DNA of 16,154 nucleotides from the NCBI GenBank assembly GCA_030589605.1, contig JAUUVJ010000026.1:1-16154 (forward strand), given 5' to 3'. The notes below the pieces were generated by a model that saw only the letters and a program-made list of their open reading frames with translations, ran no database searches and was not told the origin of the DNA. The stretch is from Candidatus Hodarchaeota archaeon (GTDB lineage: Archaea; Asgardarchaeota; Heimdallarchaeia; Hodarchaeales; Hodarchaeaceae). Both the position numbers and the translations under genes were made by a program. Shown here in pieces: positions 13,789 to 16,154 of this stretch (position 1 is the first letter of the stretch; each line of letters opens with the position of its first letter).

Positions 13789-14787
13789 ATGAGCGATCAG
13801 CGGTATGTTCGTCAACTATTAATTGAAAATTGGGATCAAAACAAACTTAATGAAAGTACAGCTACAATAATAGGTCTTGGTGCGTTAGGAACCGTTGCTG
13901 CTGCTTCATTAGCCATGGCGGGAGTAAGTACTCTTATACTAGTGGATTATGATACAATAGAAATGAGTAATTTGAATAGACAGTTGTTTTACCGCCCTTT
14001 AGACGTTGGAAGTACGAAAGTTGAAATTTGTGAAAAAATTCTCAAAAATATCAATCCAAATATTGATATAAAGCCATTTAATAGGCATATTGAGAAAGTT
14101 CCACATCATGAGTTAGAAAGTTCGACAGTTATTCTTGAGGGTTTAGATACATTTCAAACAAGAAGATGGGTTAATTCTTTTTGTGCTGCGAAAAAAGTTC
14201 CACTAGTTTCAGGAGGAATGTATAGTTTTCTAGGAAATATTCAGGTAATCATACCGGAAAAAAGTCCTTGTTTAGAATGTCAATCACTTATTCCAGAGGA
14301 AGAGCTTCAAAAAGCATGTACACCTTTTGGAGAAATTAGAAAAAAAGAACGTAGTCAAGAAATTCAGGATGAAATTATACCTTCTGTCTCAAGTGTTTCG
14401 TTTGTAATAGGTGGATTAATGGCTCAAGAAGCATTAAAAATTATTATGAAATTACCACCATTAAAAGAATATTTATTTTGGGATGGCAGAGCTGGAATAT
14501 TTACTTCAGTTCCATTAAAACGTCGTGATGACTGTATTGTGTGTTCTCCAAAGTTTAAATTGAAAGCAATTCTCATTCGCTCACCAAAAGATCAATCTAT
14601 CAAAGATTTTGGAACTCAATTACGCTACTCTTTCAATTTAAGCTCAGATATGTTTATGCTTTACAAAACAAAGAAACTTAGCCTATCAAAGAAAAGAGTT
14701 GGAAAAGTTTTTTCTGAGGACGCAATATTTAGAGTTATTGATCCATCTCTATCGTTTCCTTTGAAATTTCAAATTTTATTGGATTAA
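13789..14787 (+). CDS. Ubiquitin-activating E1-like enzyme
   Basis: 332 aa. It adenylates the Gly-Gly end of ubiquitin with ATP and then holds it as a thioester. The opening RYVRQLLIENW is typical. The nucleotide loop is GLGALG (29-34), followed by LVDYDTIEMSNLNRQLFY with Asp53, Asn63, Arg64 and Gln65. Lys77 and Asp120 (EGLDTFQ) complete the adenylation site. Zinc is held by CLEC (161, 164) and CIVC (249, 252). KACTPF gives Cys177 as the likely catalytic cysteine, matching the CT motif of Uba2 and Uba3. Residues 258-332 look beta-rich and may be a ubiquitin-fold domain that recruits E2. It is far shorter than Uba1 (about 1000 aa) and resembles one active half, so a homodimer is expected. The start follows ubiquitin by 42 bases with no clear ribosome site. 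A MoeB/ThiF role is possible, but the context and Cys177 favour E1. Confidence 0.93.
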   Translation: MSDQRYVRQLLIENWDQNKLNESTATIIGLGALGTVAAASLAMAGVSTLILVDYDTIEMSNLNRQLFYRPLDVGSTKVEICEKILKNINPNIDIKPFNRHIEKVPHHELESSTVILEGLDTFQTRRWVNSFCAAKKVPLVSGGMYSFLGNIQVIIPEKSPCLECQSLIPEEELQKACTPFGEIRKKERSQEIQDEIIPSVSSVSFVIGGLMAQEALKIIMKLPPLKEYLFWDGRAGIFTSVPLKRRDDCIVCSPKFKLKAILIRSPKDQSIKDFGTQLRYSFNLSSDMFMLYKTKKLSLSKKRVGKVFSEDAIFRVIDPSLSFPLKFQILLD

Positions 14788-14815
14788 GAGTAAGATCTAT
14801 TTGGAATGAAGCTAG

Positions 14816-14838
14816 TTTCTTTATTTTTTGTTTATTTT
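14816..14838 (+). terminator. T-rich terminator after E1
   Basis: TTTCTTTATTTTTTGTTTAT and on, 29 bases past the E1 stop and before the convergent YIP1 gene. This is the likely end of the ubiquitin-E1 transcript. Confidence 0.5.
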
Positions 14839-14856
14839 CACAAGTTTGAATCCAAT

Positions 14857-15615
14857 CTAAAACAATACTGGAAGTGCTGCTGGTAATACAAACAGAACGA
14901 TATAAAACAGGATTACAGCAGCTCCAATTCCATAGGAAAAATATTCATTCAGTAAATGAGCTTTATGAATGCCATTTCCACAGTGGTAAACTACTAATAC
15001 AAAAAATGGTAAATAGAAAAGATCAAATAAAGCAAAACTTTCCCAAGTTGTTGTTGTAATTGTGTTAATTGGTGGGCCTATAACTATAATTATGATATTT
15101 ATTAGAAAAGACCCAGTGATAAGTGGTCCGAGAGAGTAACCGACAATCCCGAGGGTATCACGATAACCAGCTTTACCTCCAAGAGTTTTTGCAATTAACC
15201 AAATGACTATGCTTATCATTACCCAACTAAATAAAGCTAATAGGATCATAGCAAAAGCTATAAACCAAGGTGCAATTAAAAGATACGGAATTTGTATTAA
15301 ATACCATGAATCATCAGCTCTTTTTAAGACTAGAACAGGGAGGCGCATGGAATAGGCAACTGAGAGAAAATAGAGGGTAATGAATGCACCTAATCGGTCA
15401 GGATTCACACCAATTTCACCAAAAAGGCGTTTACTTTTACGTGGATCGTAGAGACTGCGCCAAATTCTAGATAATTTTTCTCGAAAGGTTATCCGTACAC
15501 GATAAGTTGCACGGACTATTTTAGTGAGATCATATCCACAATATGGGCAAAGTATATAGCCTGCAGGACTTCTTTCGCTGCAGTTAGGACATACATGTGA
15601 TTCTGACTCGCTCAT
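14857..15615 (-). CDS. YIP1-domain membrane protein with N-terminal zinc ribbon
   Basis: 252 aa. A cytosolic zinc ribbon comes first: CPNC (Cys9, 12) and CPYC (Cys23, 26). A basic linker follows (FREKLSRIWRSLYDPRKSKR), then about five membrane segments near 76-97, 110-142, 156-180, 195-212 and 229-251. The signature GGKAGYRDTLGIVGYSLGP (146-164) is typical of YIP1 domains. In eukaryotes YIP1 proteins sit in ER and Golgi membranes and bind Rab GTPases (established); prokaryotic members have no settled role. The ATG has GAGGATAG about ten bases ahead. It converges on E1, so it is not in the ubiquitin operon. Its neighbourhood with an Arf-like GTPase invites the idea of a GTPase-membrane partnership (inference). 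Confidence 0.8.
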   Translation of the reverse strand: MSESESHVCPNCSERSPAGYILCPYCGYDLTKIVRATYRVRITFREKLSRIWRSLYDPRKSKRLFGEIGVNPDRLGAFITLYFLSVAYSMRLPVLVLKRADDSWYLIQIPYLLIAPWFIAFAMILLALFSWVMISIVIWLIAKTLGGKAGYRDTLGIVGYSLGPLITGSFLINIIIIVIGPPINTITTTTWESFALFDLFYLPFFVLVVYHCGNGIHKAHLLNEYFSYGIGAAVILFYIVLFVLPAALPVLF

Positions 15616-16053
15616 TTACACTATCCTCATTTTTCCACCGTAGAGTGGTTCATTGGTAAAAAAAAATTGTAAGCCCAATTCGTTTGATCAATGCTCTGAT
15701 TGAAGTGCCCATTTGTCATCTTAAGGGATTATTAAGTTTACGTAATTATTCTTCATTACTGTTATTCTTAACTATTTTGGAATTTACAAATCTATTACTT
15801 AAATACATAACCAAAGTTGTTGTTAAAAAAGGTTAAGATAAATAATTATTTCAGCTAAATCGTAAATAATCAAGTTTCTATAAGAATTACCCTTCAACTT
15901 TGAACGCAACCCCGTTTATATAGTTTATAACGTCATAAAATCACAGAACTCTTACTTCTTTAGTGAATTTTTCAAGATAGATCAAAAAAAGGAGGGGAAA
16001 CTAGCTTTAAAATTAAGAAGAATAGTTTATTTCAATCCAATAAGTGATAAACT
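15616..16053. other. Divergent intergenic region
   Basis: About 440 AT-rich bases with no gene. It carries the leader of the YIP1 gene on the left, a good TATA box at 15915-15923 on the plus strand, and an isolated GGAGGGG at 15991-15997. No RNA gene, repeat array or tRNA seen. Confidence 0.6.
15915..15923 (+). promoter_or_regulatory. TATA box of the right-edge gene
   Basis: TTTATATAG, a close match to the archaeal consensus. Initiation near 15945 would give a leader of about 110 bases before the ATG at 16054. Confidence 0.5.
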
Positions 16054-16154
16054 ATGTCTGATTTCATTTTAAGTTCAATAGGTGAAGAATTACTCAAAAT
16101 AATACAAGGATTCGCAAACCCTTTCTTTGACCTCTATTTTGGAGTATTAACATC
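16054..16154 (+). CDS. N-terminal fragment, possible PAP2-type membrane phosphatase
   Basis: The frame opens at ATG 16054 and runs off the window after 33 codons. In-frame stops directly before the ATG fix the start. The peptide (MSDFILSSIGEELLKIIQGF, then ANPFFDLYFGVLT) resembles the start of PAP2-superfamily phosphatases, which often read NPFLDxxFxxxTxLGS before the first membrane helix. Catalytic motifs lie beyond the window. No strong ribosome site is next to the ATG, but a TATA box upstream supports a real gene. Confidence 0.45.
   Translation, partial: MSDFILSSIGEELLKIIQGFANPFFDLYFGVLT

Noticed and set aside
1..16154. tRNA, rRNA or CRISPR elements
   Set aside because: No GTTCRANNC T-arm with matching acceptor stem, no rRNA-like stretch and no regularly spaced repeats found by eye.

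Overview
The window is AT-rich archaeal DNA with Shine-Dalgarno sites, TATA-box promoters and archaeal-type genes: tungsten aldehyde ferredoxin oxidoreductase, a methionyl-tRNA synthetase with two zinc knuckles, and KaiC-like ATPase. It also carries several eukaryote-like genes: ubiquitin, E1, E2, a RING-finger protein, an Arf-like GTPase and a YIP1-domain membrane protein. This mix points to an Asgard archaeon (Promethearchaeota). The sequence alone does not fix the lineage.

Layout. From 1 to 2416 (+) lie the 3' part of an aldehyde ferredoxin oxidoreductase gene, cut by the window edge, and a YkgJ-type cysteine-cluster protein. From 5748 down to 2460 (-) methionyl-tRNA synthetase is followed by a HipA/phosphoinositide-kinase-like protein. 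An 840-base stretch follows (5749-6587) with no convincing gene, but with an odd C-run tract. Next come a small TIGR04076-type protein (+) and an unknown small helical protein (-). From 7600 to 14787 is the core of the window: E2 (+), a TIM-barrel glycoside-hydrolase-like protein (-), a metallo-beta-lactamase-fold hydrolase (+), a tightly packed three-gene cassette (-) of coiled-coil protein, RING protein and unknown protein, then (+) an Arf-like GTPase, a KaiC-like ATPase, ubiquitin and E1. The right end has a zinc-ribbon YIP1 membrane protein (-) and the first 33 codons of a possible PAP2-type membrane phosphatase (+), cut by the edge.

How the genes work together. E1 (332 aa) should adenylate the exposed Gly-Gly end of the 77-aa ubiquitin and pass it to the E2 cysteine. 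The RING protein is the obvious ligase, and the coiled-coil and unknown proteins made from the same transcript are its likely partners. Ubiquitin ends exactly at Gly-Gly and no JAMM/Rpn11 peptidase is encoded here, so this ubiquitin should need no maturation. The GTPase and YIP1 protein suggest a membrane-trafficking theme beside the ubiquitin genes. The link between the two is inference from position only. A perfect 7+2+7 inverted repeat lies between the divergent promoters of the RING cassette and the GTPase and may coordinate them.

The best candidate for an undescribed system is the overlapping coiled-coil/RING/unknown cassette, read as a possible multi-subunit archaeal E3 ligase.
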